A stretch of DNA of 64,000 nt, taken from positions 1 to 64,000 of the forward strand of contig DAOUJL010000057.1 of NCBI GenBank assembly GCA_034422735.1, written 5' to 3'. This document shows, piece by piece, positions 51,051-58,576 of the stretch. Each line of letters begins with the position of its first letter. Positions within the stretch are counted from its first letter, which is position 1. This stretch comes from CATOSD01 sp034422735 (GTDB lineage: Bacteria > Chloroflexota > Dehalococcoidia > Lucifugimonadales > CATOSD01). The position numbers and the translations under genes are program-made. The notes beneath the pieces are model-generated. The model saw only the letters and a program-made list of their open reading frames with translations. It was not told where the DNA came from and did no database searches.

Positions 51051-52706
51051 GTGCAGGGCGTCGTCCTGATGGTGTCGAACACGATCACGGTTTCGACGGT
51101 TTACGTGCTCGCATTCGACGCCGACGAGAGCTACCAGTCCTGGGCGGTGTTCACGGCCTTGCTGATTGGCGGTGTCGTCACGGCTCTCCAGGCCACCCGG
51201 CTCGGGCGGCTCGGAGCCGGCCACATTCTCATGATGGGACCCGGTGTCCCCTTCCTGGCGGTCTGCGTGCTCGCCGTGGAGGAGGGCGGCCTAGCCGTGA
51301 TGTCGAGCCTGGTGGTCGCCTCTTCCCTGGTCCAGTTCGCCGTGTCCGCCTGGCTGGCGCAGTTGCGTCGGGTCATCACGCCCGTGGTCTCCGGCGTCGC
51401 CTTCATGCTGATAGCGGCGTCCGCCATGCCCATAGCCATTACCCGCCTGGACGACGTTCCCGCCGGCGCGTCCTCGCTGGCCGGTCCGGCGGTCGGGGCG
51501 GTCACGCTTGCCGCAGTGGCGCTGCTGATGCTGCGCGCATCCGGCTACCTGCGGTTCTTCGCCATGCCGATTTCGATCCTGACCGGCTGTGTCGCCGCCG
51601 CCCTGCTCGGCGTCTACGACGTCCGCCCATTGATGGACACCTCGTGGTTCGAGCTTCCGGACTTCTCGTCCTGGCCCGGCCTCAGCACCTCGCTGGACGC
51701 GGAGTTCTGGGCGCTGCTGGTCATATTCGTCGTCGTGAGCATCGTGGTGGCCGTCAAGGCCAGCAGCGAGGGATCGTCGATTCAGCAGGCCTCCTGGCGC
51801 AGGCCGCGCGCAATCGACTTCCGAGCCGTCCAGGGCACGCTGAACGTCGGCGGGATAGCCACCCTACTGTCGGGAATCGCCGGCGCCATCCCGGTATTCA
51901 TCTATCTGCCCTCCAGCATCTCGCTCATCGGATTCACCGGCGTGGCGGCGCGGCGCGTGGGGTATGCTATAGGAGCCATAGTGGTCGGACTGGCGCTGCT
52001 GCCCATGATGGTCGCCCTGCTGCTGACGATTCCGCGCCCGGTGACAGGATCGCTGCTGATGATTATCATGGGGCTGCTGTTCGTGGAAGGCGTCCGCACG
52101 ATCGTCCAGGACGGACTGAGCCAGCAGAAGGCGCTCACGGTCGGGCTGTCGCTCTCGATCGCGGTCGGCCTGCAGAGCCACAACCTGGTCGCCGGATTCC
52201 TGGGCGAGCCGTGGGGACTGGCGTTCGGCAACAGCGTCGTCGTGGGCGTTCTCGTCGCGGTGCTGATGTCGGTCGTCATGGAAGTGGCCGTGTCCCGTCG
52301 CCGTCGGCTCGAGGCGGAGCTGGACATGTCGGCGCTACCCGGCATTGACGCCTTCCTGCGCGAAGTCGGCTCCGGCGCGGGATGGGACCAGGCATCGACG
52401 GACAAGTTGTGCGCGGCCGGTGAAGAGACGCTGAGCAGCATGTTACAGTTACGTGAAGACTACGAGGACGAGACGGCGCCGCGGCTGGTGCTGCTGGCGC
52501 GTCCCGAAGCCCGGACGGTCGAGCTGGAGTTTCTGGCGGTGTTCGGCGAAGAGAACATCGAGGACAGGATCGCGTTCATGAGCGAGCAGGCCGAGACGCC
52601 CGACGTGGGCGACATCTCGTTCCGCCTGCTGCGCCATTACGCCTCCTCGGTGCGCCACCGGAAGTACCACGGCATCGAAATAGTAACAGTGCAGGTTGAA
52701 AGCTAG
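51051..52706 (+). CDS. NCS2 xanthine/uracil-type permease with C-terminal regulatory domain
   Basis: 551 residues from GTG 51051. About 12-14 transmembrane helices with NCS2 blocks (MGPGVPFLAVCVLA, QGTLNVGGIATLLSGIAGAIPVFIY, GLSLSIAVGLQSHNLVAG). Residues about 450-551 form a soluble domain ending RLLRHYASSVRHRKYHGIEIVTVQVE, which recalls an HATPase/anti-sigma-like fold. Homologous coding (ILFEPDEASPRLLTLGAA) continues upstream of 51051 to about 50967 without a usual start; ATG 50962 is in another frame, so a one-base frameshift near 50975 or a rare start is likely. It probably imports the ureide or nucleobase used by the divergent operon. Confidence 0.85.
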   Translation: MQGVVLMVSNTITVSTVYVLAFDADESYQSWAVFTALLIGGVVTALQATRLGRLGAGHILMMGPGVPFLAVCVLAVEEGGLAVMSSLVVASSLVQFAVSAWLAQLRRVITPVVSGVAFMLIAASAMPIAITRLDDVPAGASSLAGPAVGAVTLAAVALLMLRASGYLRFFAMPISILTGCVAAALLGVYDVRPLMDTSWFELPDFSSWPGLSTSLDAEFWALLVIFVVVSIVVAVKASSEGSSIQQASWRRPRAIDFRAVQGTLNVGGIATLLSGIAGAIPVFIYLPSSISLIGFTGVAARRVGYAIGAIVVGLALLPMMVALLLTIPRPVTGSLLMIIMGLLFVEGVRTIVQDGLSQQKALTVGLSLSIAVGLQSHNLVAGFLGEPWGLAFGNSVVVGVLVAVLMSVVMEVAVSRRRRLEAELDMSALPGIDAFLREVGSGAGWDQASTDKLCAAGEETLSSMLQLREDYEDETAPRLVLLARPEARTVELEFLAVFGEENIEDRIAFMSEQAETPDVGDISFRLLRHYASSVRHRKYHGIEIVTVQVES

Positions 52707-52719
52707 GATGGGGGTGAAA
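52703..52719 (+). repeat. tail of type B repeat
   Basis: CTAGGATGGGGGTGAAA is the tail of the type B element without its palindrome. It contains the permease stop TAG and provides GGGGGTG as ribosome binding site for the next gene. Confidence 0.6.
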
Positions 52720-52721
52720 AC

Positions 52722-53009
52722 ATGGCAGGATACGTAATCATAGACGTAGAGATAACCGACCAGGCCACGTTCGCTCAGTACGCCGAGAGGATCGTGGGAG
52801 TCGTCGAAGCCCAGGGCGGCAGGTACCTGGTGCGCGGCGGCGCCGCCGAGGGCATAACCGGCGGCTGGACGCCCGGCCGCGTCGTCGTGATGGAGTTCGA
52901 CAGCCTGGATGCCGCCCGCGGGTTCATCTACTCGGACGGCTACAGGGAACTCGAAGACATCCGCTTGGCAGGCTGCAACACCAGCATGATAATCGTCGAG
53001 GGCGTCTAA
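52722..53009 (+). CDS. DUF1330-family protein
   Basis: 95 residues: YVIIDVEITDQATFAQYAER, GGRYLVRGG, RVVVMEFDSLDAARGFIYSD, the standard DUF1330 dimeric alpha-beta barrel. Function is unknown in the family. ATG 52722 is 15 bases after the permease stop and its ribosome binding site falls in a repeat tail. Confidence 0.9.
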   Translation: MAGYVIIDVEITDQATFAQYAERIVGVVEAQGGRYLVRGGAAEGITGGWTPGRVVVMEFDSLDAARGFIYSDGYRELEDIRLAGCNTSMIIVEGV

Positions 53010-53048
53010 CCCGAAACACCCGCCAACGAGCGCAGCGCCTTCTGAAAA

Positions 53049-53090
53049 GTCCCCTCTCCCTCGATGGGAGAGGGTTAGGGTGAGGGTGAA
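53049..53090 (+). repeat. REP-like palindrome, type A
   Basis: CCCTCTCCC, TCGAT, GGGAGAGGG and the tail TTAGGGTGAGGGTGAA, directly followed by a type B copy. Confidence 0.85.
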
Positions 53091-53092
53091 AA

Positions 53093-53132
53093 GTCCCTTC
53101 CCCCTCGCAGGGGGAAGGTTAGGATGGGGGTG
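53093..53132 (+). repeat. REP-like palindrome, type B
   Basis: CCCTTCCCCC, TCGC, AGGGGGAAGG and the tail TTAGGATGGGGGTG. It sits 2 bases after a type A copy, the only such doublet in the window, and reaches the stop of the amidohydrolase gene. Confidence 0.85.
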
Positions 53133-53133
53133 C

Positions 53134-54342
53134 CTACCCCCCGCGCCGGTCCGCCACGACCCGCCCTTCCTTCACCACCAACCGCAGGTCCGCCAGGTTC
53201 TCCACGTCATCCAGCGGGTTGCCGCCCACCACTATCAGGTCGGCCAGCTTCCCCACCTCCACCGTGCCCAGGTCGGCCCCCACGCCGCACAACTCCGCCG
53301 CGTTCCTCGTGGCGGCCAGCAGCGTCTGCCACGTCGTCGCGCCGGACTTGACCCACAGCCCCATCTCCAGCAGCGCCGAGTCGGTGAGCGGGTACAGGTC
53401 CGACCCCAGCGCCATCTTCACGCCGGAGTCCAGCGCCCGCCGGAACCACCGCCGGTGCTCGTCCACCGCCGCCTCGGCGCGCACCACCAGGTCCGGCGCG
53501 AGGTTCTTCTGCGCGACCCAGCGCCTCTCGCGCTCCGACGTCGCCTGCGACGGCGTCAGATGTGTGATGCCCAGCGTCGGCACGTACCACGCGCCGCTCT
53601 CCAGGAACAGCCGGATGCACTCGTCGTCCATGATGTACGCGTGCTCTATGGTGTGCGCGCCGTGGGTCAGCGCCGCCTTCACCGCGTCCGGGTTCGTGGC
53701 GTGGGCCATCACGTCGTACCCGCGCTGTCGGCACAGCGCGAACGCCGCGGCCAGCTCCTCGTCCAGCAGGAAGGAGTGGACGTGCTGGTCCCAGAACGGC
53801 CCCATCACGCCGCCGGACAGGTTCAACTTGATGTGATTCACGCCGTTCTTGATCTGCTCCCGCACGGCGTTGACGAACCCGTACGGGCCGTCGCACTCGC
53901 GCGCGTGCCCGGACGTTAGGAAATGGCCGCCCGTCGTGGTCAGAAATATGCCGCTTGCGAACACGCGCGGTCCGTCCAGACCGCCCGACGCGAAGGTGTC
54001 CCGCCACGCCACGTCCATGAAGTGCGCCGACCCGCCGCACCGCACGCCCACCACCCCGGCCTCCGCCATCCCGCTCATCAGGTTCTCCCCGAACCGCGCC
54101 GTCTGCTGCGCCACCGTGACGTTCGGGTCCCTCACGTAGTCCGGGTGAATGTGGACGTCCCACAGCCCCGGCAGCAGGTACGCCCCCTCCAGGTCGATCA
54201 CCAGCGTCCCATCGCCGCCCGGCGCGCGCCCACCGCGCGTAATCTCCGCGATGCGCCCATCCTCCACCACCACGCTCGCTCCCTCAACCGGCTCCGGCTC
54301 AATGCAATCGATCAGCGTAGCGTTAGTCAGCACAAGCCGCAT
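53134..54342 (-). CDS. amidohydrolase-family protein (imidazolonepropionase/prolidase-like)
   Basis: 402 residues from ATG 54342, after GGAGGCAGAC. The composite barrel has the metal motifs DVHIHP, HIKLNLSGG (Lys), VMAHATN, TIEHAY and LGSDLYP, which place it with the Zn-dependent peptidase/imidazolonepropionase-like branch. Such enzymes hydrolyse cyclic amides, dipeptides or chlorinated triazines; the substrate is open. Adjacent to the ureide genes but not in their operon. Confidence 0.88.
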   Translation of the reverse strand: MRLVLTNATLIDCIEPEPVEGASVVVEDGRIAEITRGGRAPGGDGTLVIDLEGAYLLPGLWDVHIHPDYVRDPNVTVAQQTARFGENLMSGMAEAGVVGVRCGGSAHFMDVAWRDTFASGGLDGPRVFASGIFLTTTGGHFLTSGHARECDGPYGFVNAVREQIKNGVNHIKLNLSGGVMGPFWDQHVHSFLLDEELAAAFALCRQRGYDVMAHATNPDAVKAALTHGAHTIEHAYIMDDECIRLFLESGAWYVPTLGITHLTPSQATSERERRWVAQKNLAPDLVVRAEAAVDEHRRWFRRALDSGVKMALGSDLYPLTDSALLEMGLWVKSGATTWQTLLAATRNAAELCGVGADLGTVEVGKLADLIVVGGNPLDDVENLADLRLVVKEGRVVADRRGG

Positions 54343-54404
54343 GTCTGCCTCCAATATCGTAACCATTAAGAGTCGATGTGGAAGAGCTGTCCGCGCGAAG
54401 CGGT

Positions 54405-54448
54405 AGTCCCCTCTCCCAAGACTGGGAGAGGGTTAGGGTGAGGGTTGA
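54405..54448 (+). repeat. REP-like palindrome, type A
   Basis: CCCTCTCCC, AAGACT, GGGAGAGGG and the tail TTAGGGTGAGGGTTGA. The spacer is one base longer than in the other copies. Confidence 0.8.
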
Positions 54449-54524
54449 CCGTGCACGCCTCACCAAGCCCGAACAGCTACCCAGGGCCGTCTGTTAGCGG
54501 GTTGTCTCACTTCCATGCACGATA

Positions 54525-55373
54525 CTACCCCCTCCGCGCCACTATCACCACCAGCCCCCTTTCGCGCTCATCCGCGCCGCCCCCCATCGCCGCATGAAAC
54601 GCGATCTCCCTGAACCCGCACTCCGCAAGCAGCCCCCGGTACTCCGCGTCCGTGTAGGCTTGCATACTCGACGCGTACCGGATGACGCCGCCAGTCTCCG
54701 CATCCACGACGTAGTAGCGCTCCGTTGCGGCCGCGAGTTCAGCATGCCAGAAACTCTCGCGCAGGCACAGGTACGGCTCGTCCGAAAACACGCCCCTGTC
54801 CGCCGAGTACCAGCGCGCGCCCATCTCTCCCATCTCGCGCACGGCAGCGAAAGTGTGCGGCTCCAGAAGCAGCACGCCTCCGGGGGATAGCGCGGCGTGA
54901 GCCTTTTCGAGAATTGCCTTGGCGTCGCGACGCCTGAAGACGTTGAACTCCCCGAAGATGAGCATGACCAGCCCGTACCCGACGCCGTAGTCGGCGGTCC
55001 TAATGTCCTGGAGCGTGTAGGAGCATCGCAGCCCGCGCTCGTCGGCCTGCGCTGTGGCAAACGCGATCGAGGCGGGTGAAATGTCGACGCCGACGCACTC
55101 GTGCCCCAGCCCGGCCAGCCGGCTCGTGTACAGACCGGGGCCGCAGCCGAGGTCTAGCACCCTCGCCGGCTCACCAGCCAGCAGTTCCCGGTGAATCCAG
55201 TCCACGTGCCCGTCAATCTTGTCGAAGCGTCGGCTGGCCGCGTCATGGCGCTGGGTGAGATGCTCCGCCAGCATCCGCCTGCTGAACTCCGGCTCGTCCC
55301 ACGGGATCTTCTCCCCCTCCACCCACGGCTCCGCCACAGGCCGCCCCACGACGTCCATCAGCTTCAAGTCCAA
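54525..55373 (-). CDS. class I SAM-dependent methyltransferase
   Basis: 282 residues. VLDLGCGPGLYTSRLAGLGHECVGVDIS contains motif I and the acidic strand end; LSPGGVLLLEPHTF is motif III. EPWVEGEKIPWDEPEFSRRML precedes the fold. I take TTG 55373, which lies 10 bases after GGGAGGT; the frame is open for 30 more codons upstream. The substrate is unknown. Confidence 0.85.
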   Translation of the reverse strand: MDLKLMDVVGRPVAEPWVEGEKIPWDEPEFSRRMLAEHLTQRHDAASRRFDKIDGHVDWIHRELLAGEPARVLDLGCGPGLYTSRLAGLGHECVGVDISPASIAFATAQADERGLRCSYTLQDIRTADYGVGYGLVMLIFGEFNVFRRRDAKAILEKAHAALSPGGVLLLEPHTFAAVREMGEMGARWYSADRGVFSDEPYLCLRESFWHAELAAATERYYVVDAETGGVIRYASSMQAYTDAEYRGLLAECGFREIAFHAAMGGGADERERGLVVIVARRG

Positions 55374-55968
55374 GAGGTTACTCACCTCCCGCCTGCCCGA
55401 ACCACCGAAAATCCTGTCCCAACCGTACCCAGCCGCGTAACCCAAACGCCACTCACTTGCCATTCACCTGCCTAATCGCTGCCACCCGTATGCGCAAATT
55501 GTGTCGCAGAAATTCCCACTCTCAGGCCCACTCCCACGACTTATGTCAAGCAGGAGCCTGCATCGTCCTAGTAGGTCAGCCATTAGTAGGGGCAATCCCT
55601 TGTGGTTGCCCAATCCGCACCCCAGTCGAACAGTGGCACTTCGCCCGACCCCTCTTGATTCTACAGAACCGACGTGCTATTTTCTATCCCATGGGCACTG
55701 TGCCAACTCCTCAGAGGGTGCCACCGCACAATCCCCTCTCCCTTGATGGGAGAGGGTCAGGGTGAGGGTGACAACGAGATCGCCACCGCCACATCCTGCC
55801 ACATTCAGCGCAATGCGCGTGACGAACCTTAACAACTTGGCTCACAGAAAGTGACAAATACACCGGGCCGCCCAGCTACGGAATGTGCGGAATGTAGCAG
55901 AATTGGGCAGATTTTTCGTAAGGCCCCGCCCATCGGCGGTTCCGAGGCCGACGAGGGCCGCCGCAACG
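55374..55968. other. 595-base intergenic region
   Basis: No gene recognised. The segment is AT-richer than neighbours. It holds a short inverted repeat GGGCAA...TTGCCC near 55590-55611, a promoter-like pair TTGATT (55655) and TATTTT (55678) with 17-base spacing and TGC before the -10, and a type A palindrome at 55731. The promoter-like pair points to the right, where no same-strand gene follows for more than 1 kb. Confidence 0.5.
55731..55772 (+). repeat. REP-like palindrome, type A
   Basis: CCCTCTCCC, TTGAT, GGGAGAGGG and the tail TCAGGGTGAGGGTGAC. Confidence 0.85.
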
Positions 55969-56799
55969 CTACCCCTTGTCCAGCCCGTGGATGCCCCGAT
56001 AGTCGCTCGGCGCGGGCGACTGCCAGCCCTCCAGGAGGCCCGCGTCCGGCTGGTAGATTTCGACGCCCAGCGGGTTGCACGTCTCGATGGGGTCTCTGGC
56101 GTCCTCCTCGCCCCACACCTGCACCGACAGGTCGCCGTGCGGACAGGTGGAGATCGCGCACAGCAGGTCGATCTCGGCGAAGAACTCGAAGTAGTCGCCT
56201 CTTCTACCGGGTGAAGGCTTCACGAAGTAGCGGTCGTCCCTGGTCAGGCCGGTCACCTGGAAGATGTTGAGCACGTCGTGGACGTCACTCTCGTCCATGT
56301 GGTACGGCGCCACCGCCCGCACCAGGTTGGAGTGGCAGCAGTAGTCGAAGTCCTCGCCGTTGAGCATCTTGTGGACGTATGGGTCGCAGCGCGTGCCCAG
56401 CAGGTCGTGGCACCCCGCGCCGTCCTCGTCCAGCCCGTAGTCTATGGAGTCGCCCGTGACGGTGAGCATCGGCCGCAGGTAGGGCAGGCAGGACCACAGC
56501 CGGTCGAACTTGGAGACGTGGGCGCTGTGGAGCTGCTTGGTGCGCGCCGCCCAGAACCGCTCCCTGGGGTTGTTCAGGTTCCAGGCGTTGAAGTCGGCCA
56601 CCTGCGCGCCCTCCACCACGACGATGCGGCATATCTGGCCCGCCAGCACCGGCCACGCCCTGCCGGAGCGTATGGGCACCACGAAGCTGTCGACCAGGCT
56701 CCGGCTGTCCGTCTCCCGGCCCAGCCGCCCGTAGAACTCGCGGTCCACGTCGATGGGACTGCCCGGTCTGGGTATGTAAATAACTCTCGGTTCTGGCAT
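55969..56799 (-). CDS. DUF1989 (urea-carboxylase-associated) protein
   Basis: 276 residues of the DUF1989 family: GQICRIVVVEGAQVADFNAWNL, RFWAARTKQLHSAHVSKFDRLWS, LLGTRCDPY, CCHSNLVRAVAPY and NIFQVTG. Members lie beside urea carboxylase and guanidine or urea genes and some relatives act in aminomethyl transfer; no reaction is settled. Here it is 5 kb from the urease genes and alone on its strand, divergent from the GMC oxidoreductase. Confidence 0.85.
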   Translation of the reverse strand: MPEPRVIYIPRPGSPIDVDREFYGRLGRETDSRSLVDSFVVPIRSGRAWPVLAGQICRIVVVEGAQVADFNAWNLNNPRERFWAARTKQLHSAHVSKFDRLWSCLPYLRPMLTVTGDSIDYGLDEDGAGCHDLLGTRCDPYVHKMLNGEDFDYCCHSNLVRAVAPYHMDESDVHDVLNIFQVTGLTRDDRYFVKPSPGRRGDYFEFFAEIDLLCAISTCPHGDLSVQVWGEEDARDPIETCNPLGVEIYQPDAGLLEGWQSPAPSDYRGIHGLDKG

Positions 56800-56821
56800 C
56801 GCACTTCCTCCGTGTGTATTT

Positions 56822-56862
56822 GTCCCTTCCCCCTCGCAGGGGGAAGGTCAGGATGGGGGTGC
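56822..56862 (+). repeat. REP-like palindrome, type B
   Basis: CCCTTCCCCC, TCGC, AGGGGGAAGG and the tail TCAGGATGGGGGTG, between the divergent DUF1989 and GMC genes. Confidence 0.85.
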
Positions 56863-56937
56863 TTTCGCTCGCGCGGCGGGCGTTGTAAGGTTATCACAGT
56901 ACGGGCAGGCCACAGCACGCTCTCCGGGAGGCAAAGC

Positions 56938-58506
56938 ATGAAGTACGACTACATCGTCATCGGCGCCGGATCGGCGGGCGCGATTCTCGCCACCAGGCTC
57001 TCCGAGAACCCCGACACCTCGGTGCTCCTCCTGGAGGCAGGCCCGGACTACCCCGACGTCGACAGCCTCCCGGAGGAGGTGAAGCACGGCTACCTGTCCA
57101 CCAAGAGCATCTGGGACAGCGACCACAACTGGCAGTTCAAGGCCAGGGCCACCAGTGCGGCCCCAACCATCGACGTGCCCAGGGGCAGAGTGACCGGCGG
57201 CTCCAGCGCCATCAACGGCCAGATATTCATCCGCGGCATCCCGGAGGACTACGACAACTGGGCGAAGTGGGGAAACTACGAGTGGAGCTTCCAGAAGCTC
57301 GTGCCCTACTTCAACATGGTGGAGACCGACACCACCTACCAGGACGACCCCGGCGACTTCCACGGCGCGAGCGGCCCCATCATCTGCCACCGCTTCCCCC
57401 GCGACGAGTGGCGGCAAGGCAACGTGGCCTGGTTCGACGCCTGGCGCGACTACGGACTGCCGTACTGCGAGGACCACAACCTGCCGGGCACGACCGGCGT
57501 GGGGCCGACGACCCTGAACAACCCCAACGGCATCCGCTGGTCTACGGCCATCGGCTACCTGGGAATGTCCCGCCACCGGCTGAACCTGACCATCAGGGGC
57601 GACGTGTTGGTCAAGCGGATTCTCTTCGACACGTCCGGCGAACGCCCCCGCGCAACCGGCGTCGAGGCGGCCTCCGGCGACGAGTCATTCGTGGTCGAGG
57701 CCGAGCAGGTCATCCTGAGCGCGGGCGCGATCAGTTCGCCCCAGGTGCTCATGCTCTCCGGCGTCGGCCCCGCCGACCACCTGGCCGAGCACGGCATCGA
57801 GACCCTGATCGACGCGCCGGGCGTCGGCCAGAACCTGGCCGACCATCCGCTCATCAGTGTTCTGTGGGCCACGAAGCCGGAGGTGGACCTGCAGCGGCAC
57901 GTGCCCAACGCCCAGATTCTGGCGAGGTACACCGCCGAAGGCTCACCGCTCGAAAACGACATGATCGTCTACATGTCCGCCGGCATGGCCCATCGCCCCA
58001 ACATGGGAGGCTGGGACGGCGAGTTGGTCGGACTGGGCGCGAACCTGGGCCTGAACCTCGCCTTTGCCAAGGGCGAGGTGCGGCTCAACTCCGCCGACTA
58101 CAGGGACCACCCCTACCTCGACTACAACCTGCTGGACAACGCCGAGGACCTGCGACGGTTCCGCGACGGCGTCCGGCTGGTGGTGAGCATGGAGGACCAC
58201 CCGTCGATGTCGGCCCTGATCGACAATCGCGTGTACCCGGAGGACTCGGACCTGCAGTCCGACGACGCCCTGGACAGGTGGATACTGAGCAAGATCGGCA
58301 CCGGCCACCACGTCTCCTGCACCGCCAGGATGGGCCCCAGTTCCGACCCCATGGCCGTGGTGGACCAGTACGGCAGAGTCTACGGCGCCGACAATCTGCG
58401 CGTCGCGGACGCCTCGATCATGCCGGAGTGCGTCCGCGCCAACATCAACCTCACCGTCCTCATGCTCGCCGAGCGCGTCGCCGACTTCATCAAGCAGGGC
58501 CGGTGA
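56938..58506 (+). CDS. GMC-family flavin alcohol dehydrogenase (choline dehydrogenase-like)
   Basis: 522 residues from ATG 56938 (GGGAGG upstream). YDYIVIGAGSAGAILATRLSE binds FAD; GRVTGGSSAINGQIFIRG and GAISSPQVLMLSGVGP are the two GMC signatures; GTGHHVSCTARMG carries the catalytic His and ANINLTVLMLAERVADFI closes the fold. Relatives oxidise choline, other alcohols or polyethylene glycol, passing electrons to the quinone pool. Choline to betaine would link to the demethylation genes, but this is not shown. Confidence 0.93.
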   Translation: MKYDYIVIGAGSAGAILATRLSENPDTSVLLLEAGPDYPDVDSLPEEVKHGYLSTKSIWDSDHNWQFKARATSAAPTIDVPRGRVTGGSSAINGQIFIRGIPEDYDNWAKWGNYEWSFQKLVPYFNMVETDTTYQDDPGDFHGASGPIICHRFPRDEWRQGNVAWFDAWRDYGLPYCEDHNLPGTTGVGPTTLNNPNGIRWSTAIGYLGMSRHRLNLTIRGDVLVKRILFDTSGERPRATGVEAASGDESFVVEAEQVILSAGAISSPQVLMLSGVGPADHLAEHGIETLIDAPGVGQNLADHPLISVLWATKPEVDLQRHVPNAQILARYTAEGSPLENDMIVYMSAGMAHRPNMGGWDGELVGLGANLGLNLAFAKGEVRLNSADYRDHPYLDYNLLDNAEDLRRFRDGVRLVVSMEDHPSMSALIDNRVYPEDSDLQSDDALDRWILSKIGTGHHVSCTARMGPSSDPMAVVDQYGRVYGADNLRVADASIMPECVRANINLTVLMLAERVADFIKQGR

Positions 58507-58576
58507 ACGGGCGCGACCGCCTCCCGAAGTAGTAGACGACACTTGCGGCATCAGCCGCCGGTGCTTATCCTTCCAA

